NCBI GenBank assembly: GCA_949948825.1 | Contig: CATLIJ010000025.1 | Span: 1-16,491 of the forward strand | DNA: 16,491 bases | DNA from: an uncultured Clostridiaceae bacterium | GTDB lineage: Bacteria > Bacillota > Clostridia > Lachnospirales > Lachnospiraceae | Direction of reading: 5' to 3' | Part shown: positions 1-6,862 of the stretch, piece after piece | Position numbering within the stretch: position 1 is the stretch's first letter | How the letters are laid out: each line of letters starts with the position of its first letter | Translations under genes and position numbers: made by a program | The notes under the pieces: model-generated | The model's database searches: none | What the model saw: only the letters and a program-made list of their open reading frames with translations | What the model was told of the DNA's origin: nothing

Positions 1-927
1 ATGAATCCAGAAGAGAGGCTCCTTGTAATCCATAAATACCTTTCGGTAAAAGGCCCGGTACTCTTCTTCTGTACACTCATTGGGATGCTTGTTCCACAAA
101 GGAGTGGTATCATTTAACGCCTCCGGACGCTTTAAGATCTTATAGCGTTCCCTGGACGGCTCAATCTCCACGGTCTCCTTCTCACCGTTCTCATTCTCCT
201 TCTCCTCTGTCTTGGCCGGCTCCACCACAGTCTCCACAATGGTATCCTTATCAGTCAGCTCTTCCTTGTCAATGGTCTCATATTCCGGCTCTGCTCCTGC
301 GTTCTCCAAAAAAATCGGAATCGGCATAAAAGAGCAGTACTTGTCCAGAACCTCTCTTGCCCGGTATTCATTGGAAAATTCGTAGCTGTCCTCATTTAAG
401 TACAAGGTGATAACCGTACCCTGCTCTTCCTTGTCCCCATCCTTCATCTCAAAGGTAAGTCCGCCTTCTGACTCCCAGTGAACCGGCGTGCTTCCCTCCT
501 TATAAGACAGTGTATCAATGGTCACTTTATCCGCAACCATGAAAGCAGAATAAAAGCCCAGTCCGAAATGTCCGATAATCTGATCCTCATTTGCCTTGTC
601 CTTATACCTTTCCAGGAAATCCTGGGCGCCGGAAAATGCAATCTGATTAATATACTCCTCCACCTCTTCCGCTGTCATGCCAAGGCCATTGTCCTTCACC
701 TGAATGGATTTCTCGTCGGAATTTACTGTAATCTGAATCTTATATTCCAGATCCTCCGGCTTTGTATACTCTCCCATGAGTTCCAGCTTTTTCAGCTTGG
801 TAATCGCATCGCATCCATTGGACACCAGCTCCCGGTAAAAAATATCATGGTCTGAATACAGCCACTTTTTAATAATTGGGAATATGTTTTCACTGTTAAT
901 CGATAAATTGCCTGACTTATTGCCCAT
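1..927 (-). CDS. htpG: Hsp90-family chaperone HtpG, N-terminal part (3' end beyond window)
   Basis: ATP-dependent cytosolic chaperone of the Hsp90/GHKL ATPase family. The frame is open from the ATG at 927 to the window edge, giving 309 residues of a protein that is usually about 620-690 long, so the middle-domain remainder and C-terminal dimerisation domain are missing only because the window ends. Visible GHKL motifs are RELVSNGCDA (32-41, with the catalytic Glu33 and Mg-binding Asn37), DNGLGM (79-84, nucleotide-binding Asp) and GHFGLGFYSAFMV (119-131, lid/glycine-rich motif). A GT-x-ITL strand motif follows at 170-175. Residues about 220-262 are a Glu/Lys-rich charged linker leading into the middle domain. 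A Shine-Dalgarno AGGAGTGAG (932-940) precedes the ATG. The gene has its own promoter and a CIRCE operator upstream. Identification is firm; only completeness is unknown. Confidence 0.97.
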   Translation of the reverse strand, partial: MGNKSGNLSINSENIFPIIKKWLYSDHDIFYRELVSNGCDAITKLKKLELMGEYTKPEDLEYKIQITVNSDEKSIQVKDNGLGMTAEEVEEYINQIAFSGAQDFLERYKDKANEDQIIGHFGLGFYSAFMVADKVTIDTLSYKEGSTPVHWESEGGLTFEMKDGDKEEQGTVITLYLNEDSYEFSNEYRAREVLDKYCSFMPIPIFLENAGAEPEYETIDKEELTDKDTIVETVVEPAKTEEKENENGEKETVEIEPSRERYKILKRPEALNDTTPLWNKHPNECTEEEYRAFYRKVFMDYKEPLFWIH

Positions 928-977
928 TGTACTCACTCCTGTTCTTCTATTTTACTCTTTTATTACCTCTGCTCCTT

Positions 978-1006
978 ATTCTAATACGAGAATGAACAAA
1001 TGTCAA
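978..1006 (-). promoter_or_regulatory. Sigma-A promoter of htpG
   Basis: On the minus strand a perfect -35 TTGACA (1001-1006) is followed by exactly 17 bases and a -10 TAGAAT (978-983). The expected start point is near 970, leaving a leader of roughly 45 nt before the htpG ATG at 927. The fit to the vegetative consensus is strong, as expected for a gene controlled by repression (HrcA) rather than by a weak basal promoter. Confidence 0.88.
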
Positions 1007-1013
1007 CAAGAAA

Positions 1014-1040
1014 TTAGCACTCATTTTTATTGAGTGCTAA
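1014..1040 (-). promoter_or_regulatory. CIRCE element (HrcA operator)
   Basis: A perfect inverted repeat TTAGCACTC (1014-1022), 9-bp spacer (1023-1031), GAGTGCTAA (1032-1040). This equals the canonical CIRCE sequence bound by the heat-shock repressor HrcA. It lies only 7 bp upstream of the htpG -35 box and downstream of the stop of the preceding same-strand ATPase gene, so htpG is the evident target. In many dnaK and groE operons CIRCE lies downstream of the promoter; here it is upstream of the -35. Confidence 0.95.
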
Positions 1041-1065
1041 CAATTCGTAAACAGTAACTTACAAC

Positions 1066-2271
1066 TCACAACTCCAAAAGAAAATCCGTCACATGCATCG
1101 TTCGGATTCCCTCATAATTGCTCTGCCCAAATTCATCCAACCGAAGTACATATTTTGGATAATTGTCAGAAATGGTAAGAAAATTCTCATATTCTCTTTT
1201 CTCTGTTTTTATGTCTGTAATCTCTTTCGCTGCCTGAATATAAATCTTTTCATTTTTTCTCACAGCCACAAAATCAATCTCTTTTGTGTCCAGCTTTCCC
1301 ACATAAACATCATATCCTCTGGCCCGCAATTCCATATAAATCACATTTTCAATCATATTGGAAATCCGATCTGGATCATATCCCAAAACACTATGGCAAA
1401 AGGACGGGTCTGCAAGATAAAATTTCTCCTGAGTTTTCAAAATTTCCTTTCCTTTAATATCATATCTGGAGCATCGATGTATAATATAAGCCCTTTCCAG
1501 CTTATCCAAATAACTATTTACCGTCTCAGAATCCATGGTCCTGTTCTGACTTTTCAGATATTTTGATATGGACAGAGCTGAAAATGTCTGTCCTATATTG
1601 GAAAATGTATATTTCACTATCCTTTCCAGCTGGTCAATCTTTCGAATCTGATTTCTTTTCACAATATCAGAAAAAATTGTAGAATTGTAAATATCCCGGA
1701 CAATCGTATACACCTCATTCTCTGAATATTCTTTTAACTGAACTGCCGGAAAACCGCCCTGTCTCAAATATCGGACAAACTCCTCCTTTCGGTCTCCCAC
1801 ACTCCCATATTCTTTGCGAAACAAAAGATATTCTGAAAATGTCAACGGATATACAAAAAGAGAAATATATCTTCCAGTCAGATAGGTGGATATTTCCGAG
1901 GACATCATGCGGGAATTGGAGCCAGTGACAAAAATATCCACATTAAAATCTGTCATAAAAGAATTTACTGCTTTCTCCCAGTCAGAAACCTCCTGAATCT
2001 CATCTAAAAAAAGATAGGTCCTTCCATTTGGAAAAAGATGGTCCTTTATTTCTTTATACAGCTTTGGCGCTGTCTTGATCTCTTCATACTGGAGAGAATC
2101 AAATCGGTAAGACAGGATTTGCCTTTCCTGTATGCCCTTTTTCTTTAGTTCCTCCTGCAGCATAAGAAGTATGGTAGACTTTCCACAACGACGCACCCCT
2201 GTAAGAATCTTAACAAAGGGAGCATCTACAAAGGGAAGAATCCTCTCCATATACATAGAACGGTAAATCAT
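1066..2271 (-). CDS. AAA-family ATPase with DUF4143-type C-terminus
   Basis: A 401-residue predicted ATPase of the large, mostly uncharacterised AAA_14/DUF4143 group. Walker A is GVRRCGKST (25-33), Walker B is YLFLDEIQ (86-93), and a sensor-1-like VTGSNS lies at 115-120. The conserved box around TGRYISLFVYPLTFSEYL (132-149) is typical of the group. A winged-helix-like segment (about 229-265) is followed by a DUF4143 region whose EIDFVAVRKNEKIYIQ (331-346) resembles a PD-(D/E)XK nuclease-like fold core. The ATG at 2271 has an ideal RBS (AGGAGGTGA, plus coordinates 2278-2286). The gene is monocistronic with its own promoter. It reads more A/T-rich than its neighbours by eye, consistent with acquisition. 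Cellular role is unknown for most members; some have been proposed to act in defence or toxin-antitoxin-like settings, but no partner gene is present here. Confidence 0.9.
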   Translation of the reverse strand: MIYRSMYMERILPFVDAPFVKILTGVRRCGKSTILLMLQEELKKKGIQERQILSYRFDSLQYEEIKTAPKLYKEIKDHLFPNGRTYLFLDEIQEVSDWEKAVNSFMTDFNVDIFVTGSNSRMMSSEISTYLTGRYISLFVYPLTFSEYLLFRKEYGSVGDRKEEFVRYLRQGGFPAVQLKEYSENEVYTIVRDIYNSTIFSDIVKRNQIRKIDQLERIVKYTFSNIGQTFSALSISKYLKSQNRTMDSETVNSYLDKLERAYIIHRCSRYDIKGKEILKTQEKFYLADPSFCHSVLGYDPDRISNMIENVIYMELRARGYDVYVGKLDTKEIDFVAVRKNEKIYIQAAKEITDIKTEKREYENFLTISDNYPKYVLRLDEFGQSNYEGIRTMHVTDFLLEL

Positions 2272-2295
2272 GGTTATTCACCTCCTCTTCTCCCT

Positions 2296-2324
2296 ATCAT
2301 ACTCCGTTTTGTTTGCTTTATCAA
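2296..2324 (-). promoter_or_regulatory. Probable sigma-A promoter of the AAA ATPase gene
   Basis: On the minus strand TTGATA (2319-2324), a 17-bp spacer and TATGAT (2296-2301) form a good vegetative promoter about 25 bp upstream of the ATPase start codon. The 146-bp gap up to the DUF5721 stop contains a repeated GTTACAG motif around 2355-2370 but no U-tracted terminator, so read-through from the upstream cluster cannot be excluded. Confidence 0.65.
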
Positions 2325-2417
2325 TTCCTTTATCCGATTATACTCCTATAAACCGTTACAGTTGTTACAGTTCACGGGGCATGGAATCTGGCGAACGCCT
2401 GATGCTTCTTGCCCGTC

Positions 2418-2915
2418 TCATTCCTCTGTATACGCAACCTCTTTTTCCCTGAGAAATCTCTTTACCGTTGCATCCCACTCCTGCTCAATCTTTTTATCTA
2501 AAGTAAACACCTTCAGAGAGGTACCGGTCACACAGTACATCCCCCGCTCCTCATACCGGATGTGAAGATAAAGCCCTCCCACCTGGTCAGAAAAAAAGTC
2601 CGGCTGGACGGTCTGTAAAAATTTCTCCACCTGCCCTGGGGGAAGCTGAAGCGTAATCTGAAAGCTTTCTGGCAAACGCTTTCCTTTGATCAGAGAAAAG
2701 CTGAACGGCCTTATCATTTTCCATGAGGACAGCTCTCCGATCTGCCCCTCCTCCTGCTCCTGTTCGGTAAAATATCCCTTCCGGACTCTTCCGTCTATGG
2801 TAAAAACATTAAATGTGGTGATGGAGGCCTCCCGCAGAAGCCATTCGTCAAACATCTCTCCCACAAAAAGCTTTGATGTAAAAAGCTTCAAATCCTCAAT
2901 CCTCAATGCAACCAT
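2418..2915 (-). CDS. DUF5721-family small protein
   Basis: A 165-residue soluble protein with no signal peptide or membrane segment. The N-terminus (VALRIEDLKLFTSKLFVGE, then FDEWLLREASITTFNVFTIDGR) matches my memory of the DUF5721 family seen in Lachnospiraceae; this is recalled, not searched. The function of the family is unknown. The sequence alternates short hydrophobic beta-like strands with charged turns and has an acidic stretch (EQEQEEG, about 52-58). It is preceded by a GGGGGAG-type RBS and starts 12 nt after the stop of the parvulin gene, so it is almost certainly the last gene of the HAD-parvulin-DUF5721 transcript. No catalytic motif is recognisable. Confidence 0.85.
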   Translation of the reverse strand: MVALRIEDLKLFTSKLFVGEMFDEWLLREASITTFNVFTIDGRVRKGYFTEQEQEEGQIGELSSWKMIRPFSFSLIKGKRLPESFQITLQLPPGQVEKFLQTVQPDFFSDQVGGLYLHIRYEERGMYCVTGTSLKVFTLDKKIEQEWDATVKRFLREKEVAYTEE

Positions 2916-2927
2916 ACCTGCTCCCCC

Positions 2928-3896
2928 TTACTCCATGTAGTCTGTATACCACTCAAAAAAATCCGATGTGCCGGAGGACTCCTTTTCCCCAAGAGAAATC
3001 CGGCTCCAAATATCTCCTCCCATATTTACCGTGTAATGGGAAGCAAATGCATCAAAAGCTTTCCGAAACACCCGGTTCTTCCGCTCCAGAGAAAGCTTCT
3101 GCTTTCGTGCCAGAGTCGCCTCCTCATCATAGTCCTGAATACACTTTACAATAAAAAAGCTGTCCCCCTCCCGGATAATCGGGCCAATCTCCCCTTCGGA
3201 AAGCTGAAAAACCACATCCTCATATTCCTGGGACCTCTCCTTGCGGCCAACCATTTTCTGAACCTGCTCCCCCTGAGAAACCGCTCTGGCCAAAGAGGCA
3301 AAATCCACTCCCTCTGTCATGACCTGTGTATGAAGCTTTTGAGCCTCCTCGTGGTCACTGACCTGAATTTCCTGAACCACGATCACCTTTGCCTCACTGT
3401 CACTGATTTCCAGATCCACATCCTTTGTCAGCTCCTCCACCAGTCTGCCTGCCCGGTAATACTCCAAATAAAGCTGATACACCTCCTCCTGACTGATTCC
3501 AATATAGGACAAATCCGCCTCTGTAAGACTTTCATAAAAATCCTTTGTCAGCTCCTGAAGCCGTTCCTGCTCCTGGTTGGTCAGCGTAATCTCCTGTTGG
3601 TCTGCCATCAGATTCATAATCTTTACCTCCTCCAGGAAATGGCGCACCTGCTCCAGCAAATACTCCTGAAAAGTGGTTCCCTCCTGATCCATCGGAATCT
3701 GCCAAACCGGATCCGAATACACCGCACTGTAGCGGTTCTTCTCTGTGGCCACCACCAGCATGATCTGTCCGTCCGTATACCCCTCTGCTTCCCTCACCTC
3801 TGATGTCATGGGAACACTCTCCCCACAGCCTCCCAATAAAAGCGCCACATGAAAAGCCACTGCTGCTGCCCATGCCAGACTTCTTCTTTTTGCCAT
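2928..3896 (-). CDS. Parvulin-type peptidyl-prolyl isomerase lipoprotein (PrsA-like foldase)
   Basis: A 322-residue predicted extracytoplasmic lipoprotein. The N-terminus has basic residues (KRR), a hydrophobic stretch and a lipobox LGGC with Cys24 as the likely lipidated residue. Helical, Glu/Gln-rich segments (about 75-165) resemble the SurA/PrsA N-terminal chaperone region. A parvulin (PPIC) domain spans about 168-255, including VIVVQEIQVSDHEEAQ and the terminal strand DSFFIVKCIQDYDEE. A C-terminal helix follows. The length is close to PrsA-like foldases, which assist folding of secreted proteins at the membrane-wall interface. It lies between the HAD gene (26-nt gap upstream) and the DUF5721 gene (12-nt gap downstream). 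The RBS is weak (GATGAGG). Family assignment is confident; whether the isomerase activity is retained is not certain because parvulin active-site residues are poorly conserved in this class. Confidence 0.85.
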   Translation of the reverse strand: MAKRRSLAWAAAVAFHVALLLGGCGESVPMTSEVREAEGYTDGQIMLVVATEKNRYSAVYSDPVWQIPMDQEGTTFQEYLLEQVRHFLEEVKIMNLMADQQEITLTNQEQERLQELTKDFYESLTEADLSYIGISQEEVYQLYLEYYRAGRLVEELTKDVDLEISDSEAKVIVVQEIQVSDHEEAQKLHTQVMTEGVDFASLARAVSQGEQVQKMVGRKERSQEYEDVVFQLSEGEIGPIIREGDSFFIVKCIQDYDEEATLARKQKLSLERKNRVFRKAFDAFASHYTVNMGGDIWSRISLGEKESSGTSDFFEWYTDYME

Positions 3897-3922
3897 AAAA
3901 ACCTCATCTCTGTGCCAGCTGC

Positions 3923-4708
3923 CTATTCCACCAGAAGCTTCAAAATCTTCAGCACCCCGTCTCTCACATTCACATCCGTCTGAAAACGGGCTGCTTTTTT
4001 CACCTCTGGTCTGGCATTGCCCACTGCAAAGCTGTAATAAGCCTGTTCAAGCATCTCAATATCATTCATCTGATCGCCAAATACCATAGTCTCCTTTGGT
4101 GAAATTCCCAGGCTCTCCTGCAAAAGCTTCACAGCCTGTCCCTTATTGATTCCCGGCGCCATACAATCCATCCACATATCCCCGGAAATGGCAATCTTCA
4201 GACGATCCTTATACTTCTCCCGAATATCCCTGGTGGCCCGGTCAATGTCTGACGGACGATAAGCGGAAACCTTGATAAACGGTTCCTCCACCTCCATCAA
4301 ATCCTTTACCTGCTGAACCTGAAACCGGTATCCCGTCACCAGCCAGTCACAAAACTCCTGGTCCTTTGCATCCAGATAAACCGTATCCGGACCGCTGACC
4401 ATGGGCATCAGCCCTGCCTCCTGGATCTCCCTTACCATCTGCCGGACCAGCTGCGGCTCCACAGTATTCAGGTAAAGATTCCTTCCGTGCAGCCCCACAT
4501 AAGCCCCATTGTCAGAAAGATAAAATATCTTTTCCTTAATGGGATCAAAGGTCCTCTCAATGCTAACCCACTGCCTTCCGCTGGCCGCTGCAAACTGCAT
4601 TCCCTGCTTCCGCAGCTTTAAAATCACATCAAACAGCTCCGGATTCAATTCATTTCCTCCATCCACCAAAAGAGTTCCATCAATATCTGATACCACTAAT
4701 TTAATCAT
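3923..4708 (-). CDS. Cof-type HAD-IIB family phosphatase
   Basis: A 261-residue haloacid dehalogenase-superfamily hydrolase, probably acting on sugar phosphates or other small phosphometabolites; substrate not predictable. Motif I is DIDGTLL (8-14; Asp8 nucleophile, Asp10 general acid/base), motif II is ASGR (42-45, Ser43), motif III is NKGQA with Lys189, and motif IV is GDQMND (211-216; Asp212 and Asp216 bind Mg). The insert between motifs II and III (about 85-185) is the C2B-type cap of the Cof subfamily. It is the first gene of a three-gene minus-strand cluster; the upstream side faces the divergent nan promoter. The RBS before the ATG is weak (purine-rich GGACAGGGACAG). All catalytic residues are present. 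Confidence 0.93.
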   Translation of the reverse strand: MIKLVVSDIDGTLLVDGGNELNPELFDVILKLRKQGMQFAAASGRQWVSIERTFDPIKEKIFYLSDNGAYVGLHGRNLYLNTVEPQLVRQMVREIQEAGLMPMVSGPDTVYLDAKDQEFCDWLVTGYRFQVQQVKDLMEVEEPFIKVSAYRPSDIDRATRDIREKYKDRLKIAISGDMWMDCMAPGINKGQAVKLLQESLGISPKETMVFGDQMNDIEMLEQAYYSFAVGNARPEVKKAARFQTDVNVRDGVLKILKLLVE

Positions 4709-4924
4709 AATTGTTCTGTCCCTGTCCTTTTACACGTTTTTTTCAGCAACAGTCTGAACCGTTACATTTTTCTTGCAGCCATGACTGCCTCTCACATCTT
4801 ACCCTATCAGTTTACCACATAATATAGGTCTCTGTAAATCCATGCTTTTTAATTCTCACTTTCCGTTTTTCCCCGCCCTGCGATCAACAACCATTTCCTC
4901 CGTAAGCTGCAACGAAAGCATTCT

Positions 4925-4986
4925 CAAAAATTTGTGCATTTTCAACAAAAAGCTTCCCAAAAATTCCCTTGTAAACTGGTGCATTT
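4925..4986. repeat. Short direct repeats upstream of the nan promoter (candidate operators)
   Basis: The segment contains CAAAAATT at 4925-4932 and 4958-4965 and GTGCATTT at 4934-4941 and 4979-4986. A related GCATTCTC lies just upstream at about 4918-4925. They sit 40-120 bp upstream of the nanE -35 box, in an A/T-rich context. They are plausible binding sites for the operon's RpiR regulator, but repeats of this length can arise by chance and there is no strong dyad symmetry. Confidence 0.35.
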
Positions 4987-5025
4987 AGAAAACCCCAAAA
5001 GTACTTTCAGAACCCTTCCGAATAG

Positions 5026-5053
5026 TTGCAATTCCTTTGGCAGACGCTATACT
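5026..5053 (+). promoter_or_regulatory. Promoter of the nan operon
   Basis: TTGCAA (5026-5031), a 16-bp spacer and TATACT (5048-5053) form a reasonable sigma-A promoter with expected transcription start near 5060, giving a short leader of about 23 nt to the nanE ATG at 5083. The leader contains the RBS AAGGAGG (5067-5073). Confidence 0.7.
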
Positions 5054-5082
5054 GTAACCATCAACCAAGGAGGTTAACGAAC

Positions 5083-5769
5083 ATGAACGAGAAAGTGCAA
5101 CACCTAAAAGGGAAGCTGGTGGTTTCCTGTCAGGCCCTTCCCCATGAGCCGCTCCATTCTTCCTTCATCATGGGACGGATGGCGCTGGCAGCCAGAGAAG
5201 GCGGCGCATCCGGAATCCGCGCCAACACCCGGGAGGACATTCTGGAAATACGCTCCCAGGTAAGTCTTCCGATCATTGGCATCGTAAAGAGGGATTATGA
5301 CGACAGTCTGGTCTACATTACTCCCACTATGAAGGAGGTGGATGAGCTGATGGAAGTAAAGCCGGAGATTCTGGCCATGGATGCCACCTGTCATCTGCGT
5401 CCGGGCGGCAAGACTCTAGCTGACTTTTACCGCGAAGTCCGTCAGAAATATCCAAAGCAGCTTCTCATGGCAGACTGTTCCACTGTGGAAGAAGCCCTTT
5501 TTGCCGATGAACTGGGATTTGATTTTATCGGCACTACCATGGTGGGATACACCAAAGAGAGCGAAGGACTTCAGATTGAGGACAATGACTTTGAGATTCT
5601 TCGGGAAATTATTTCAAAGGCTGCTCATCCTGTGATTGCGGAGGGAAACATCAATACACCCGAAAAGGCACATCGGGTCATTGAACTGGGGGCTTACTGT
5701 GTTGTGGTCGGGTCCATTATCACCCGTCCCCAGATCATCACCAAAATGTTTGCAGACGCACTGGCATAA
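5083..5769 (+). CDS. nanE: N-acetylmannosamine-6-phosphate 2-epimerase NanE
   Basis: Converts ManNAc-6-P to GlcNAc-6-P, the fourth step of bacterial sialic acid use. The 228-residue product is the usual NanE length and a TIM-barrel. Family signatures include KLVVSCQALPHEPLH (11-25), GASGIRANT (41-49), GIVKRDY (66-72, with the likely catalytic Lys69), MDATCHLRPGG (99-109) and PVIAEGNINTPE (183-194, Glu187 as the likely proton-transfer residue by analogy with Clostridium perfringens NanE). The start at 5083 is chosen because an AAGGAGG RBS lies 9 nt upstream; a longer frame reading from a TTG at 5026 would begin inside the -35 box and is not credible. It is the first gene of the operon, with a 74-nt gap to nanA. 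Confidence 0.95.
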   Translation: MNEKVQHLKGKLVVSCQALPHEPLHSSFIMGRMALAAREGGASGIRANTREDILEIRSQVSLPIIGIVKRDYDDSLVYITPTMKEVDELMEVKPEILAMDATCHLRPGGKTLADFYREVRQKYPKQLLMADCSTVEEALFADELGFDFIGTTMVGYTKESEGLQIEDNDFEILREIISKAAHPVIAEGNINTPEKAHRVIELGAYCVVVGSIITRPQIITKMFADALA

Positions 5770-5843
5770 AGCTGTGAGCATACCAGACAGTTTATTTTGC
5801 GTTCCATATCAACCAAATCAATATATAAAAAGGAGAAGATACT

Positions 5844-6764
5844 ATGAGAAATTTGGACAAGTACAAAGGCGTTATCCCTGCATTCTATGCCTGCTATGAT
5901 GAAGAAGGCAATATCAGTCCTGCCGGAGTCCAGGCCCTTACCCGGTATTTTGTGGAAAAAGGCGTAAAAGGCGTATATGTCAACGGTTCTTCAGGAGAAT
6001 GTATTTACCAGAGCGTGGAAGACCGGAAGATTGTTCTGGAAAATGTGGTGGAAGCAGCCAGAGGCCAGCTCACCATCATCGCACATGTGGCCTGCAACAG
6101 CACAAAGGACAGCCAGGTTCTTGCTGCCCATGCAGAGCAGTTGGGAGTGGACGCCATTGCCGCCATCCCGCCCATTTACTTCCACCTGCCAGAGCATGCC
6201 ATTGCAAAATACTGGAATGACATCAGCGCTGCTGCTCCCAACACAGATTTTGTTATTTACAATATTCCCCAGCTGGCAGGAGTTGCCCTGACCATGCCCT
6301 TGTTTGCGGAAATGCGGAAAAATCCCAATGTGATTGGCGTGAAAAACTCCTCCATGCCTGTGCAGGACATTCAGATGTTTAAACAGGCAGCAGGTGATGA
6401 CTATATTATCTTTAATGGTCCGGACGAGCAGTTTGTCAGCGGCCGGGTCATTGGAGCAGAGGGCGGAATCGGAGGAACCTACGGGGTCATGCCAGAGCTG
6501 TTCCTGAAAATGGATGAATATGTAAAGGCAGGAGAAATGGAGCATGCACGGAAAATTCAATATGACGTTAACTCCATTATTTATAAAATGTGTTCTGCTC
6601 ATGGCAATATGTACGGAGTAATCAAGGAAATCTTAAAGATCAATGAAAACCTGGATTTAGGCAGCGTAGCAGCGCCTCTTGCTCCTGTTGCCAGTCAGGA
6701 CAGACCTGTTATTGAGGAAGCAGCAAAAATGATCCGGGACGCAAAAGCCATTTATCTGGCATAA
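5844..6764 (+). CDS. nanA: N-acetylneuraminate lyase NanA
   Basis: Aldolase that cleaves N-acetylneuraminate to pyruvate and N-acetylmannosamine in the cytoplasm. The 306-residue TIM-barrel belongs to the DHDPS/NAL (DapA) superfamily. Key residues are in place: GSSGE (48-52; carboxylate-binding loop), YNIPQ with catalytic Tyr139, and GVKNSS with the Schiff-base Lys167. A glycine-rich GAEGGIGGTYGVMPELF segment near residues 209-225 is typical of sialic lyases rather than of DapA. RBS AAGGAG (5830-5835) is 8 nt before the ATG. The context (nanE upstream, transporter, ROK kinase and RpiR downstream) separates it from DapA or other pyruvate aldolases. Confidence 0.95.
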   Translation: MRNLDKYKGVIPAFYACYDEEGNISPAGVQALTRYFVEKGVKGVYVNGSSGECIYQSVEDRKIVLENVVEAARGQLTIIAHVACNSTKDSQVLAAHAEQLGVDAIAAIPPIYFHLPEHAIAKYWNDISAAAPNTDFVIYNIPQLAGVALTMPLFAEMRKNPNVIGVKNSSMPVQDIQMFKQAAGDDYIIFNGPDEQFVSGRVIGAEGGIGGTYGVMPELFLKMDEYVKAGEMEHARKIQYDVNSIIYKMCSAHGNMYGVIKEILKINENLDLGSVAAPLAPVASQDRPVIEEAAKMIRDAKAIYLA

Positions 6765-6804
6765 TTGCTTTTTTTGTAACCAGGTCACTCAGTTTCGCAA
6801 GGAT

Positions 6805-6842
6805 GGCAGCAGTTCAGACCGCATGGAATCTGAACTGTTGCC
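6805..6842 (+). other. Stable stem-loop between nanA and the transporter gene
   Basis: An inverted repeat GGCA-G-CAGTTCAGA (6805-6818), 10-nt loop (6819-6828), TCTGAACTG-T-TGCC (6829-6842) gives a 14-bp stem with one G-U pair when transcribed. It ends 6 nt before the GAGGAGG RBS (6849-6855) of the transporter. There is no T-tract after it, so it is not an intrinsic terminator. Plausible roles are differential mRNA stability within the operon, modulation of transporter translation, or a protein-binding dyad. Confidence 0.75.
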
Positions 6843-6862
6843 AAATACGAGGAGGATAATGT

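Larger units (their letters stand above)
4709..5082. other. Divergent intergenic region between the HAD cluster and the nan operon
   Basis: This 374-bp gene-free stretch must hold the promoters of both divergent units. For the minus-strand HAD cluster the best candidate is TTTACA (4833-4838), 18 bp, TAAACT (4809-4814), which is only a fair match. For the nan operon there is a good promoter just before nanE, annotated separately. An A/T-rich segment (4915-4990) upstream of it carries short direct repeats that could be regulator sites. No tRNA, riboswitch or terminator hairpin was recognised. Confidence 0.6.

Noticed and set aside
2371..2400. Terminator after the DUF5721 gene
   Set aside because: Only a short GGC/GCC hairpin with a GTTC loop and no T-tract was found.
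4880..5060. CcpA cre site upstream of nanE
   Set aside because: No sequence fits the cre consensus spacing, including the TGCAACG at about 4907.
5026..5082. Longer nanE start at a TTG at 5026
   Set aside because: The TTG lies in the promoter -35 box and has no RBS; the ATG at 5083 has AAGGAGG and matches the family N-terminus.
6805..6842. Intrinsic terminator between nanA and the transporter gene
   Set aside because: No U-tract follows the stem, and the transporter must be expressed with the operon.
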